From positions 1 through 64,000 of the forward strand of contig JAILDX010000040.1 of assembly GCA_024688685.1 (NCBI GenBank): a DNA stretch of 64,000 bases, read 5' to 3'. Positions 1 through 6,855 of this stretch are shown here, piece by piece (position 1 is the stretch's first letter; each line of letters starts with the position of its first letter). A program made the translations under genes and the position numbers. This stretch comes from Saccharofermentans sp. (GTDB lineage Bacteria; Bacillota; Clostridia; Saccharofermentanales; Saccharofermentanaceae). The notes beneath the pieces are model-generated. The model did not search any database. It was not told the origin of the DNA and saw only the letters and a list, made by a program, of their open reading frames with translations.

Positions 1-37
1 GGATTGGCTGACAGTTTTTTTGACGGATGCAAGATCC

Positions 38-235
38 AAAAAGCCGCACGTCAGGCCAATTACTCCCCGTATTATAAGAAAAGTGCAACTGTCGGAGTTA
101 ATTACTCTCTAACAATTACACTTTCTATGGTACTAAAAAGCCGCACGTCAGGCCAATTACTCCCCGTATTATAAGAAAAGTGCAACTGTCGGAGTTAATT
201 ACTCTCTAACAATTACACTTTCTATGGTACTAAAA
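38..235. repeat. 97-bp tandem repeat, two copies
   Basis: A 97-bp unit starting AAAAAGCCGCACGTC occurs twice head to tail (38-134 and 135-231, with four more matching bases), with no difference seen between the copies. Each unit can form a hairpin of about 50 nt: AGAAAAGTGCAA on one side pairs with TTACACTTTCT on the other, with an inner GAGT/ACTC stem. On the minus strand each unit also holds TATAAT and a short GC hairpin followed by TTTTT. It lies immediately downstream of the terminator of the large minus-strand RNA. No coding potential is seen. Function is unknown. Confidence 0.9.
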
Positions 236-260
236 GAGCTGCCCTAAAAAGAACAGCTCT
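232..260 (-). terminator. Rho-independent terminator of the large RNA
   Basis: Read on the minus strand, AGAGCTG (260-254) and CAGCTCT (241-235) form a 7-bp stem around a 12-nt loop, followed by TTTT. The plus strand has no T tract after the stem, so it works leftward and marks the 3' end of the minus-strand transcript. Confidence 0.65.
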
Positions 261-848
261 CCTTCGTCCCAGCGAACCAAATTAACGTTAGGTAAAACCT
301 CGTCGCTCGCTACCTATCAGCCCTTTTAACTACCACGAGCGGAATGCACTCATCCGACATTGCAGCACCGTATGACTGCTACAACTATCAGCTATATCGT
401 GCTTCAGGTCTTCCCTTCGCCGAACTTTACCAGGTACCGTCCCCGGCACCTTCTCGTACCGGCTACTCGGTTGTCCGACCGACATAGCATCTGTTGAGGC
501 TATGGCTCTTTCCTATCGGCTGTGACATCTCACAAGCACGCGGGCCGACACCAAATCAACTGTATGCTACAACCTGCGGTTCGCAAATCTCCATCTCTGG
601 TAACTCGCGTTAACCGCTGCTCGTATCTCCGTTAGTTTCAAGTTTCTGCTCCGTATCCGCAGCGCTTCTATCGTTACTCTCAGAGCCTCTCGGCCACGGC
701 TAAGATATACGCTGTCTGCTTCGTCTCAACGGCTTCGCCCTAAATAATCACTACTTAAAGGTTCTTGCCATACGCACCATCAAGCTTTAATCCCTCTGGC
801 GGCTGTTCAGGTCTCCTTCGACTTCCGTCTCCGTATTCCCTGGAACTG
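235..848 (-). ncRNA. Candidate large structured non-coding RNA (about 600 nt, class unassigned)
   Basis: This stretch lacks any credible open reading frame but, read on the minus strand, is full of RNA-like hairpins closed by GNRA tetraloops. Examples are GGTGCCG-GGGA-CGGTACC (450-433, 7 bp), GGTTAAC-GCGA-GTTACC (615-599, one bulge), GGCC-GAGA-GGCT (695-684) and GAC-GGAA-GTC (829-820). CATAGC/GCTATG and GTGA-GATG-TCAC stems are also present. GCGAACC and GGTTCGC offer a 7-bp long-range pairing. GNRA loops appear on the minus strand only, which fixes the strand. A plausible promoter lies near 854-881 and a terminator at 260-232, giving about 600 nt. That size fits the ROOL, OLE or GOLLD classes of ornate large RNAs (established families), but I cannot assign it to one. 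RNase P, tmRNA and group II intron signature sequences were not found. Confidence 0.6.
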
Positions 849-853
849 ATTTT

Positions 854-881
854 ATTTTACCGCGCAACAGGAATATTACAA
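854..881 (-). promoter_or_regulatory. Possible promoter of the large RNA
   Basis: On the minus strand TTGTAA (881-876), a 16-bp spacer and TAAAAT (859-854) form a sigma-A-like promoter. It would start transcription near 847, just before the first GNRA hairpin. A second possible -10 (TAATAT, 878-873) overlaps it. Inferred from the consensus only. Confidence 0.35.
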
Positions 882-892
882 TGTAACACAAA

Positions 893-929
893 TGACAAAC
901 TGCAAATACACGATTGGTACAGTTTGTCA
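893..929. promoter_or_regulatory. 10-bp perfect inverted repeat upstream of the large-RNA promoter
   Basis: TGACAAACTG (893-902) and CAGTTTGTCA (920-929) are perfect inverted repeats around a 17-nt spacer. They sit just upstream of the presumed minus-strand promoter, where an operator or activator site would lie. A long-loop RNA hairpin is the alternative. Confidence 0.4.
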
Positions 930-990
930 GTTCCCTTGGTTGACATGCGGGGTGTATAATTAAAAAGGTGTGAGTTCACACCCGGCTGTA

Positions 991-1019
991 AAGATCCTGA
1001 TAGTCTCAGGATCTTTTTT
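991..1019. terminator. Terminator hairpin at the end of the small membrane-protein gene
   Basis: AAGATCCTGA (991-1000) and TCAGGATCTT (1006-1015) form a 10-bp stem with loop TAGTC. The strong T tract (1014-1020) is on the plus strand; on the minus strand it closes the gene ending at 1006 with only a short T run. A second perfect hairpin, GGTGTGA/TCACACC (967-982), lies beside it. Confidence 0.6.
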
Positions 1020-1368
1020 TGATCTCTTCAACGATGCTGTCTCTCAGATGATACATTCTCTGAACGCTGTTCTCCAGTAGGTAATAGTGGAATATATACC
1101 CTGTCAGAAGGCACAGTATTATCACAGTTAAGATCACAAAAGTAAGACTTGAAGGATAAGGCAGCGAGAGTACTGCGTACACAGTAAAGATCTGCAGCAG
1201 CGCAAAAGTTAAAGTAACAAGAAGATGAATAAGTCTCTCGTGCTGAAAGAAGGATATCTTCTTCTCAAACTCATCCAGGAACTCTTTAAGTTCTTCCCGG
1301 CTCCTGCCTGACATTTCCGACACGAAGAGTTCAACTTCAGCAAGATACTCTTTGATGTATTTACCCAT
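1006..1368 (-). CDS. Small two-TM membrane protein, unknown function
   Basis: A 120-residue protein starting MGKYIKEY. The first half is amphipathic and charged (GRSREELKEFLDEFEKK). Two hydrophobic helices follow at about residues 48-70 and 73-97, then a charged C-terminal helix ending KKRS. I chose the ATG at 1368 because AGGAGA lies 7 bases upstream; the longer frame from 1401 has no such site. The start overlaps the end of the radical-SAM gene by 8 bp, so it is the last gene of the dinB operon. I do not recognise the family. The N-terminal layout loosely resembles small membrane proteins with a DUF1700-like N-terminal helix bundle, but that is a weak suggestion. Confidence 0.75.
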   Translation of the reverse strand: MGKYIKEYLAEVELFVSEMSGRSREELKEFLDEFEKKISFFQHERLIHLLVTLTFALLQIFTVYAVLSLPYPSSLTFVILTVIILCLLTGYIFHYYLLENSVQRMYHLRDSIVEEIKKRS

Positions 1369-2242
1369 TGCCAAATCTCCTGTTGATATAATTAACTGCA
1401 CTGCGCTTATTCTTTGTCCATTCCGGAGCGATGAGAAGTCTCTTTGGCCCGTCGCCCGTCAGACGGTGAACCGTCATATCATCCGGTATGATCTCCAGCG
1501 CCTGCTCAACAATATCAAAATACTCCTTCATCGTGAGAGTTTCAAACTCTTTGTTCAGATACATCTTCTCGAGCACAGTATTCCTGAGAACATAAAGGCA
1601 TGTAAACTTTATTCCGTCGCACCTGGAATCCACCACATATCTGACTGTATCCATCATGTCTTCAACCGTCTCGCCGGGCAGTCCGAAAATAACATGTGCG
1701 ATCACATTGATCCCTGCATTTTTTAATCTGGAAACCGCATCAGCAAACTCTTGTGTCTCGTAGCATCTGTTTATAAGAAGCGCGGTCCTGTCGGATGATG
1801 TCTGGAGTCCCATTTCGATATACACCGGGATATCCTTCGCCATCTCCCCGAGCATCGTGACCATATTCTCCGGAAGACAGTCAGGTCTTGTTCCGATCGA
1901 TACCGCAAGTATCTTTGGATGAGCAATTGCCTCTTCTATCGCCTTCCTTAAATATCCGGTATCACAATATGTATTTGTAAAACTCTGAAAATAAGCGATA
2001 TATCCCGCGTCAGGGCCCGCCTTTGAAAACACTTTTGAGACTGCCATATCGATCTGCTCCGAAACCGGTACAGAAGCATCAGGCGAGAACTCTCCGGAAC
2101 CGCCCTCCGAACAGAAGATGCATCCTCCTGTGCCCTTACTGCCGTCCCTGTTCGGACATGTCACATTAAGACTTACGGAAGCCTTATACATCTTCCTCCC
2201 GAAACGTTCTTTATAATGATCGTTCGCGCTCTTATATCTCAT
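1361..2242 (-). CDS. TIGR01212/YhcC-type radical SAM protein
   Basis: A 293-residue radical-SAM enzyme. The [4Fe-4S] cysteines are C29, C41 and C44 in the spaced motif CPNRDG...GGCIFC, which is diagnostic of the TIGR01212 (YhcC) family rather than of ordinary CxxxCxxC members. The glycine-rich SAM-binding region and the barrel strands (YIEMGLQTSSD, VIAHVIFGLPGE) follow the usual order, and the length is normal for the family. The cellular role of the family is not firmly established. The start at 2242 is supported by GGAG 8 bases upstream and overlaps the dinB stop as ATGA, so the two are translationally coupled. Confidence 0.9.
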   Translation of the reverse strand: MRYKSANDHYKERFGRKMYKASVSLNVTCPNRDGSKGTGGCIFCSEGGSGEFSPDASVPVSEQIDMAVSKVFSKAGPDAGYIAYFQSFTNTYCDTGYLRKAIEEAIAHPKILAVSIGTRPDCLPENMVTMLGEMAKDIPVYIEMGLQTSSDRTALLINRCYETQEFADAVSRLKNAGINVIAHVIFGLPGETVEDMMDTVRYVVDSRCDGIKFTCLYVLRNTVLEKMYLNKEFETLTMKEYFDIVEQALEIIPDDMTVHRLTGDGPKRLLIAPEWTKNKRSAVNYINRRFGNG

Positions 2243-3432
2243 CCGTTATCTCCAAGTTCACCAAGATGCCTGACGGTACCTTTGCCAAATCTCCTGTTTA
2301 TGTCATCCATCGCCCTGCTGATCTTCTCGTTCTTCTCACGCCTCTCCAGATCAGTATATATGGACAACTGTTCCCCCTCTCCGGCTGACACCACATTTGC
2401 ACATCTTACGCCTATGCTCCTGATTGGACAATGCCAGTCATATGATTCCTCAAAAAGCTCCCTCGCCTTCTCATTGATCACTCCTGCAAGATCAGTGGGC
2501 TCGAAAAGGACTCTCTGATGCTCATAGACCGCAAGATTCCTGTCACGTACATGGATCTGCACCACAGTAGCTTTAAGATTATGCTTACGCAGTCTCGCCG
2601 CGACATTTGAGCTCAGCGACAGGAGCACCCTTCTGACATCCTCGGGCGATGTCAGATCATCAGGCGGGGTCGTCGAATTGCCTATCGACTTGATGTCTCT
2701 TCTATGCCTTATCTCAGAGACAGGAGAATCATCGATCCCGTTCGCATACTCCCAGAGAAGAACTCCGGTCTTGCCCAGGAACTTCGCAACATATTCCGGA
2801 TCCAGAGCCGCCAAATCACCTATAGTATTCACATTTATCTTAGTCAGGTTCTTGACAGTCGATTTTCCCACAAACAGCAGATCTGAAGCGGGCAGCGGCC
2901 ACACTATCTCCCTGAACCTGTCCGGTGTGATGACAGTCGTTGCATCAGGCTTTTTATAATCGCTTCCCAGTTTTGCGAAACACTTATTAAAACTGACTCC
3001 GACAGAGCATGTCAGCTTATACTCATCTCTTACCCTTCTTCTGATCTCATCTGCAAATCTCTCAGCCTCTGTGAAATCACTGATGATCCCGGTCATGTCA
3101 AGCCAGCACTCATCAAGGCCAAATGGTTCCACCAGATCAGTATATTCAGTGTACATGTACTTAAGGCGCTTTGAGTAAAACTCATACTTCTCATATTCAG
3201 GCGGGATCAGCACGAGGTCGGGACACTTGGCCTTTGCCTGCCAGATCACTTCAGCTGTCTTAATCCCGTATGCAGATGCTTTCTGATTTTTGGCGAGGAT
3301 TATCCCGTGTCTTTTCTCAATGTCGCCTGCGACAGCCATCGGAACATCACGATACTCAGGATGGCTTATCATCCCTACTGATGCAAAGAAACAATTCTGA
3401 TCAACGTGAAGAATTATCCTATCTCTTTCCAT
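2239..3432 (-). CDS. dinB: Y-family DNA polymerase (DNA polymerase IV)
   Basis: A 397-residue translesion polymerase. The first catalytic motif is HVDQNCFFASV (D11), with Asn where many family members have a second Asp; this variant is common among Firmicute homologues. The second is GLDECWLDMTG (D107, E108). The palm, fingers and thumb (with a helix-hairpin-helix near PASDLLFVGKSTVKNL) and the little-finger region are all present at normal length. It would bypass damaged template at the cost of fidelity. No strong Shine-Dalgarno site is visible before the ATG. The upstream region (3442-3490) has a 9-bp inverted repeat ATCTCAAAA/TTTTGAGAT that could be regulatory. It is the first gene of a three-gene minus operon. 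Confidence 0.93.
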   Translation of the reverse strand: MERDRIILHVDQNCFFASVGMISHPEYRDVPMAVAGDIEKRHGIILAKNQKASAYGIKTAEVIWQAKAKCPDLVLIPPEYEKYEFYSKRLKYMYTEYTDLVEPFGLDECWLDMTGIISDFTEAERFADEIRRRVRDEYKLTCSVGVSFNKCFAKLGSDYKKPDATTVITPDRFREIVWPLPASDLLFVGKSTVKNLTKINVNTIGDLAALDPEYVAKFLGKTGVLLWEYANGIDDSPVSEIRHRRDIKSIGNSTTPPDDLTSPEDVRRVLLSLSSNVAARLRKHNLKATVVQIHVRDRNLAVYEHQRVLFEPTDLAGVINEKARELFEESYDWHCPIRSIGVRCANVVSAGEGEQLSIYTDLERREKNEKISRAMDDINRRFGKGTVRHLGELGDNG

Positions 3433-3441
3433 GCTTGGATT

Positions 3442-3490
3442 ATCTCAAAAGAATGTCACGTTTACAAACATATTTTTGTTGTTTTGAGAT
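3442..3490. promoter_or_regulatory. Inverted repeat in the divergent dinB / response-regulator region
   Basis: ATCTCAAAA (3442-3450) and TTTTGAGAT (3482-3490) are perfect 9-bp inverted repeats between two divergent genes. They lie upstream of the dinB start and 28 bp before the -35 of the plus-strand gene, so they could serve either as an operator or by chance. Confidence 0.35.
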
Positions 3491-3517
3491 CAATTTTTTA
3501 CAATTTATCGCATGGTT

Positions 3518-3547
3518 TTGACAAATAAGTACTCTTTTTGATATAAA
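3518..3547 (+). promoter_or_regulatory. Promoter of the orphan response regulator
   Basis: TTGACA (3518-3523), a 17-18 bp spacer and ATATAA/TATAAA (3541-3547) match the sigma-A consensus closely. The start codon is about 55 bases downstream. Confidence 0.6.
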
Positions 3548-3601
3548 TGAGCTTAACGTATAAATATAATTTTCATAGGTTATTTTGGGGGAAGTACGTT
3601 T

Positions 3602-4303
3602 ATGGTAAATAAGCGGTTGGTTCTTATCAGTTTCGATCCCGCTGTCATCAGGGAGAAGGTTCCGGTCTTGAGCGAAGCCGGTTTCGATGTAAAAGTTACA
3701 TCTGATATTGCTTCTGTTTCGGAGGTATTGGCAAGCTTTAAGCCTGATGCGGTAATTGGCGAGGCCTCAACAAAGGGAACTGACGATTTTGCGATCCTGT
3801 CTCTTGTCAGGACGATCTCTGATATCCCTTTTATCTGTTATACGGCAAGCGAATCGATCGACGACATGGAGATTGCATATAAATTGGGCTGTGATGACTA
3901 TATTACTCTGAATACAAATAACAGGATCGTTCTTCTCCGCCTTTTTGCATGCATTAAGAAATCAGGAAAGAGCAAAGGCTTTGTTGTTGAGTTCCCTCCC
4001 CTTACGATGGATATCAGAACAAGAGACGTATATCTGAACGGTCAGTATGTTAAGCTTACCAACAGAGAGTTTGAGATCCTGAACTTCCTTGCTGAGAGAC
4101 CTAACCAGACAGTAAGCATTCAGGATGTTTACAAGGAAGTATGGGGAACTGATACACCCTGTGATAATCACCTTGTAATGGTTAATATTTCATATCTGCG
4201 CAAGAAGTTCGAGAAGGCACTCCCCAACAAAGAATTCATAAAGACACAGTGGGGCGTCGGTTATGCATTCGCCTATCCGCCGATAGACAATTCGATAAAC
4301 TAA
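3602..4303 (+). CDS. OmpR-type winged-helix regulator with degenerate receiver
   Basis: A 233-residue two-domain protein. Residues 5-120 have the receiver fold, but the phospho-acceptor Asp is replaced by Glu (PDAVIGEAS, E54), the conserved C-terminal Lys is replaced by Leu (DDYITL, L103) and only one of the N-terminal acidic residues remains (SFDPA). Residues 130-228 are a full OmpR/PhoB winged helix (LTNREFEILNFLAERP, then the recognition helix VMVNISYLRKKFEKAL). It should bind DNA as a transcription factor but cannot be phosphorylated in the normal way; the Glu may mimic phosphorylation. No histidine kinase gene is adjacent, consistent with an orphan regulator. A good promoter lies upstream and a terminator directly after the gene. 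Confidence 0.85.
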   Translation: MVNKRLVLISFDPAVIREKVPVLSEAGFDVKVTSDIASVSEVLASFKPDAVIGEASTKGTDDFAILSLVRTISDIPFICYTASESIDDMEIAYKLGCDDYITLNTNNRIVLLRLFACIKKSGKSKGFVVEFPPLTMDIRTRDVYLNGQYVKLTNREFEILNFLAERPNQTVSIQDVYKEVWGTDTPCDNHLVMVNISYLRKKFEKALPNKEFIKTQWGVGYAFAYPPIDNSIN

Positions 4304-4313
4304 TTAAAACTGA

Positions 4314-4343
4314 AAGAGCTGCCACTTCAAAGTGACAGCTCTT
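4314..4343. terminator. Bidirectional terminator
   Basis: AAGAGCTG-C-CACTT (4314-4327) pairs with AAGTG-A-CAGCTCTT (4330-4343), a stem of about 13 bp with one mismatch. T-rich tracts follow on both strands. It serves the response regulator (plus) and the DUF1858 gene (minus). Confidence 0.75.
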
Positions 4344-4369
4344 ATTCTTTTGAACCGGATCAGTAACGA

Positions 4370-4573
4370 TCAGCCCTGGCTCTGGAAATAGTTGTTGATC
4401 TCTTCAACGAGAGCATCGCAATCCATTCCGTGAACCATGCATGCCTCCTCGATAGTCTCGCCTGATGCGAGAGCACAACCGAGACAGTGAAGTCCTGCTG
4501 ACATAAGGATGGGAGCTATGCCCTCATCAGCCATAACAACATCACCGATAATAGTATCTTTTGTAACTATCAT
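4370..4573 (-). CDS. DUF1858-domain protein
   Basis: A 67-residue protein that is almost entirely a DUF1858 domain. It opens with the typical MIVTKDTIIGDVV, followed by the conserved GLHCLGCALASGETIEEA segment with a CxxC pair (HCLGC), and ends in a short helix. Members of this family are small cytoplasmic proteins or domains found with anaerobic redox enzymes; the CxxC suggests metal, Fe-S or redox function, but the role is not known. The ATG at 4573 follows AGGAGG by 8 bases. A much longer frame in the same phase runs upstream through the HU promoter but lacks support and is not used. It is transcribed divergently from the HU gene. Confidence 0.85.
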   Translation of the reverse strand: MIVTKDTIIGDVVMADEGIAPILMSAGLHCLGCALASGETIEEACMVHGMDCDALVEEINNYFQSQG

Positions 4574-4704
4574 GTATATATCCTCCTGAATGATTTTCCG
4601 ATAAGTAATAATAGCATTAAAGCCTTGATTTGTCATTGTTTCGGGCATAATTGACAAGCAAATAGCAAAAATGTTAAATATAAAGCCAATTTTAGTAAAA
4701 ACCC

Positions 4705-4733
4705 TTGACACATAAAGGCTTAAAGGTAATAAT
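4705..4733 (+). promoter_or_regulatory. Promoter of the HU gene
   Basis: A consensus TTGACA (4705-4710), 16-17 bp spacer and TAATAA/AATAAT (4727-4733) precede the gene by about 45 bases, as expected for a highly expressed nucleoid protein. Confidence 0.65.
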
Positions 4734-4778
4734 TTAATTGCAATTCGCCTATTTAAGGCTATATTTAGGAGGCAAATA

Positions 4779-5051
4779 ATGAATAAGACAGAATTAATTG
4801 ATGCAATCGCAGCACAGTCCGGTCTCAGCAAGAAGGATTCCGAGGCAGCTCTCAAGGCTACTATCGATTCTATCGTAGCTGCAGTTAAGAAGGACGACAA
4901 GGTTGTTCTCGTTGGTTTCGGTACATTCTCAGCTAAGAAGAGAGCAGCTCGTAAGGGTCGCAACCCTGCTACAGGCAAGGAGATCAAGATCAAGGCTTCT
5001 AAGACACCTTCTTTCAAGGCTGGTAAGAGCTTCAAGGATGCTATCAACTGA
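4779..5051 (+). CDS. hup: DNA-binding protein HU
   Basis: A 90-residue histone-like protein of normal length. It has the N-terminal helical dimerisation part (MNKTELIDAIAAQSGLSKKDSEAAL), the central GFGTFSAKKRAARKGRNP beta arm with the intercalating Pro of the RNPATG motif, and the C-terminal helix. It bends and compacts DNA as a homodimer. An ideal ribosome site (TTTAGGAGG) lies just upstream, a strong promoter precedes it, and a strong terminator follows, so it is a single-gene unit. Codon choice is biased towards few codons (CTC, AAG, GCT), consistent with high expression. Confidence 0.97.
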   Translation: MNKTELIDAIAAQSGLSKKDSEAALKATIDSIVAAVKKDDKVVLVGFGTFSAKKRAARKGRNPATGKEIKIKASKTPSFKAGKSFKDAIN

Positions 5052-5070
5052 TTTAGTTTTGTTGGTTAAT

Positions 5071-5101
5071 AACTGCCCCGAGAGATCGGGGCAGTTTTTT
5101 T
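5071..5101 (+). terminator. Terminator of the HU gene
   Basis: AACTGCCCCGA and TCGGGGCAGTT form an 11-bp GC-rich stem around GAGA, followed by a run of T. A strong Rho-independent terminator that also separates the convergent gene ending at 5105. Confidence 0.9.
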
Positions 5102-5104
5102 ATG

Positions 5105-5692
5105 TCAGAGATCATCTTTCATCTTGCGGTAATAAGCCAACGCAGCCTTAACATCAAAGCATAAATGCCTTAATGCCGCTCTCGAACGGAGATCTTTGTA
5201 TTCACTTTTTGATATCGCATATCTCATATTGCGCACCATTTGGTTATAACTCATATCAAACTGTTCGCGTGAGGCCATACACAGTTCTTTGAGATTCAAG
5301 CTTGTACAATCCTCATCATCCAGCATATTCCATACAAGTACATATATGATATGGCTTCCTATCAGCGAAAAATCAAATCCATGTGAAACAAATACCTTGT
5401 GAGCCACGGCATCCATCATCTTGTCGCGTTCCGGAGTCTCATTCGCTATACAGTCTGCCCCGTAATCGGTTACGGCATCCTTAACCCGCTCTACAGTCTT
5501 ATCGATCTCTCTTCTACCGTCTACAAAGTATCTGACACTCCCCGTAGCATCAGTTATTCCTATTATCCCCCTGCGCTCCAGAACCCTGTTTACATTCTCC
5601 ATGAGCATATCATCATTGCTGATTACATACAGTCCGACATCACGTGCGGAATTATAAAGAGGAGCTCTGTTTGCAAAATATCTGCGTCCCAT
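5105..5692 (-). CDS. Spo0A C-terminal-like DNA-binding protein
   Basis: A 195-residue protein. The C-terminal half (about residues 95-175) matches the layout of the Spo0A effector domain: a HGFDFSLIGSHIIYVLVWNML helix, then LKELCMASREQFDMSYNQMV and the recognition-like helix RNMRYAISKS. The N-terminal part (GLYVISNDDMLMENVNRVLERRGI) is short and receiver-like but lacks phospho-acceptor residues. The closing YFVDGRRE segment recurs in relatives of this type as I recall them. I place the start at 5692 because AGGTG lies 5 bases upstream; the longer frame to 5764 has no site. Likely a transcription factor related to the sporulation regulator family but not Spo0A itself. It could instead be a divergent phage-type regulator. 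Confidence 0.65.
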   Translation of the reverse strand: MGRRYFANRAPLYNSARDVGLYVISNDDMLMENVNRVLERRGIIGITDATGSVRYFVDGRREIDKTVERVKDAVTDYGADCIANETPERDKMMDAVAHKVFVSHGFDFSLIGSHIIYVLVWNMLDDEDCTSLNLKELCMASREQFDMSYNQMVRNMRYAISKSEYKDLRSRAALRHLCFDVKAALAYYRKMKDDL

Positions 5693-5832
5693 AATATCAC
5701 CTGCCTTGAATAGAGTACTTACATTTTGGGGCCGCAGGTTGATACGTTCAATAGAATATTTCAAAAACGGGAAATATTGAGAATTTGAGCACTGACAATC
5801 CGTATATGCGGATTGTATATCCCTTTATTAGG

Positions 5833-6240
5833 TCAGTCGTCCGTATCTAATCCGTAATAATAAAGTGACATGGCATAATTCGACTGAGGAGTATACTTAA
5901 CTCTTACCAGAGCGCCTATCTCAAACTCGCCGCGCATGGGATTGATAAAGTACTTCTCACCGTTAACAACAAAGTAATTATTGAACTGTGATATCTCCTC
6001 AATCCTTCCCGTCTGAGTATAAGTAATATTACTTAATACATTATTCAGATCGAGCATTCTCGGAGCCAGATAATGCGTAATATCAAAGCCGATAAGTATG
6101 AGAAGTACAACAGGCATAAAATACGTAAGAACATGCTTCGTCTTGCGCTTAAATGTACGGTTGGTAATAATGACCATCAGAACGATGAGCAGGATGCAGA
6201 CAAGTGCGTGACAACTTATATTCGCAATAAAGTAATTCAC
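5833..6240 (-). CDS. Small membrane protein, unknown function
   Basis: A 135-residue protein with two hydrophobic helices (about residues 8-27 and 36-57) followed by an extracytoplasmic domain of about 75 residues containing a small beta-rich module (NNYFVVNGEKYFINP...IGALVRVKYTP). That module has the look of a short OB-like or SH3-like barrel, but this is only a shape impression. The start is GTG at 6240, preceded by AGGAGG at 7 bases. It sits 2 bp after the cyclo-ligase stop and ends the ligA operon. I do not recognise the family. Confidence 0.7.
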   Translation of the reverse strand: MNYFIANISCHALVCILLIVLMVIITNRTFKRKTKHVLTYFMPVVLLILIGFDITHYLAPRMLDLNNVLSNITYTQTGRIEEISQFNNYFVVNGEKYFINPMRGEFEIGALVRVKYTPQSNYAMSLYYYGLDTDD

Positions 6241-6242
6241 GA

Positions 6243-6854
6243 TCAGACCTCCTGACTCTCTGACGAAACGTCTATCAAAACATCAACTGCCATATCACGG
6301 TCATCCACAGGTATCGAAGACACCATCTGGAAATCATAACATACTCCGATCATCAGCACCTTCCTGTCAGGACTGTCTCCTCCAAGGTACTCATAGAGCC
6401 TGTCATAATAGCCTCCGCCCTGACCCAGACGGATTCCTTCATCATTATAGGCAATTCCGGGAACTATAACAACATCAGCATTCCTAATATCAAAAACAGG
6501 CAGTTCCGCAAGCGGTTCCATTATCCCGTAACTTCCTGTCTCAAATCCTTCATCAAGTGAAGAAACTTTATGGAAGATCATGTCTTTGCCTTCAACTCTC
6601 GGCATAAGTATGACACCGCCCGCAGACAATACTTTTGAACAGAATGCCTTTGTAGAGATCTCTCCCCTGAAAGGCATATAGGAAGCTACAGTAATATCTC
6701 CCAAACCGCGGCCCAGTTCATCTCTGATAAACTCCTCCAGATATGATGAAAGCTCGCTGCCGCATCCTGCAAGTACTTCATCAGACAGATTCATCCTTCT
6801 GTCTCTTATAACCGCTCTTATGCGTTCCTTGACCGCCCTGCCGCTCTCATCCAT
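6243..6854 (-). CDS. 5-formyltetrahydrofolate cyclo-ligase
   Basis: A 203-residue enzyme of normal length. It converts 5-formyl-THF to 5,10-methenyl-THF using ATP, returning the storage form to one-carbon metabolism. The family signature is clear: VPGIAYNDEGIRLGQGGGYYDRLYEYL near the C-terminus, with the glycine-rich ATP loop GQGGGYYDR. The N-terminal ERIRAVIRDRR supplies the usual basic residues, and YMPFRGEI (substrate side) is also present. It lies 1 bp after ligA and 2 bp before the next gene, so all are co-transcribed. Confidence 0.95.
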   Translation of the reverse strand: MDESGRAVKERIRAVIRDRRMNLSDEVLAGCGSELSSYLEEFIRDELGRGLGDITVASYMPFRGEISTKAFCSKVLSAGGVILMPRVEGKDMIFHKVSSLDEGFETGSYGIMEPLAELPVFDIRNADVVIVPGIAYNDEGIRLGQGGGYYDRLYEYLGGDSPDRKVLMIGVCYDFQMVSSIPVDDRDMAVDVLIDVSSESQEV

Positions 6855-6855
6855 A

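Noticed and set aside
765..959. 64-codon plus-strand reading frame
   Set aside because: It lies opposite the structured RNA, has no ribosome site and no protein-like composition.
940..960. TTGACA and TATAAT close together on the plus strand
   Set aside because: The spacing is only 9 bp, too short for a sigma-A promoter, and the only thing downstream is a pair of hairpins.
3455..3480. LexA (SOS) box in front of dinB
   Set aside because: The ATATGTTTG half-site is present but the other half does not fit the GAAC-N4-GTTC type consensus well.
4574..5047. Long N-terminal extension of the DUF1858 frame (225 codons)
   Set aside because: It runs antisense through HU and its promoter; the DUF1858 start at 4573 has a perfect ribosome site.
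5795..5816. Hairpin ACAATCCG/CGGATTGT as a terminator of the ligA operon
   Set aside because: No T tract follows on either strand; it may still be a processing or regulatory structure.
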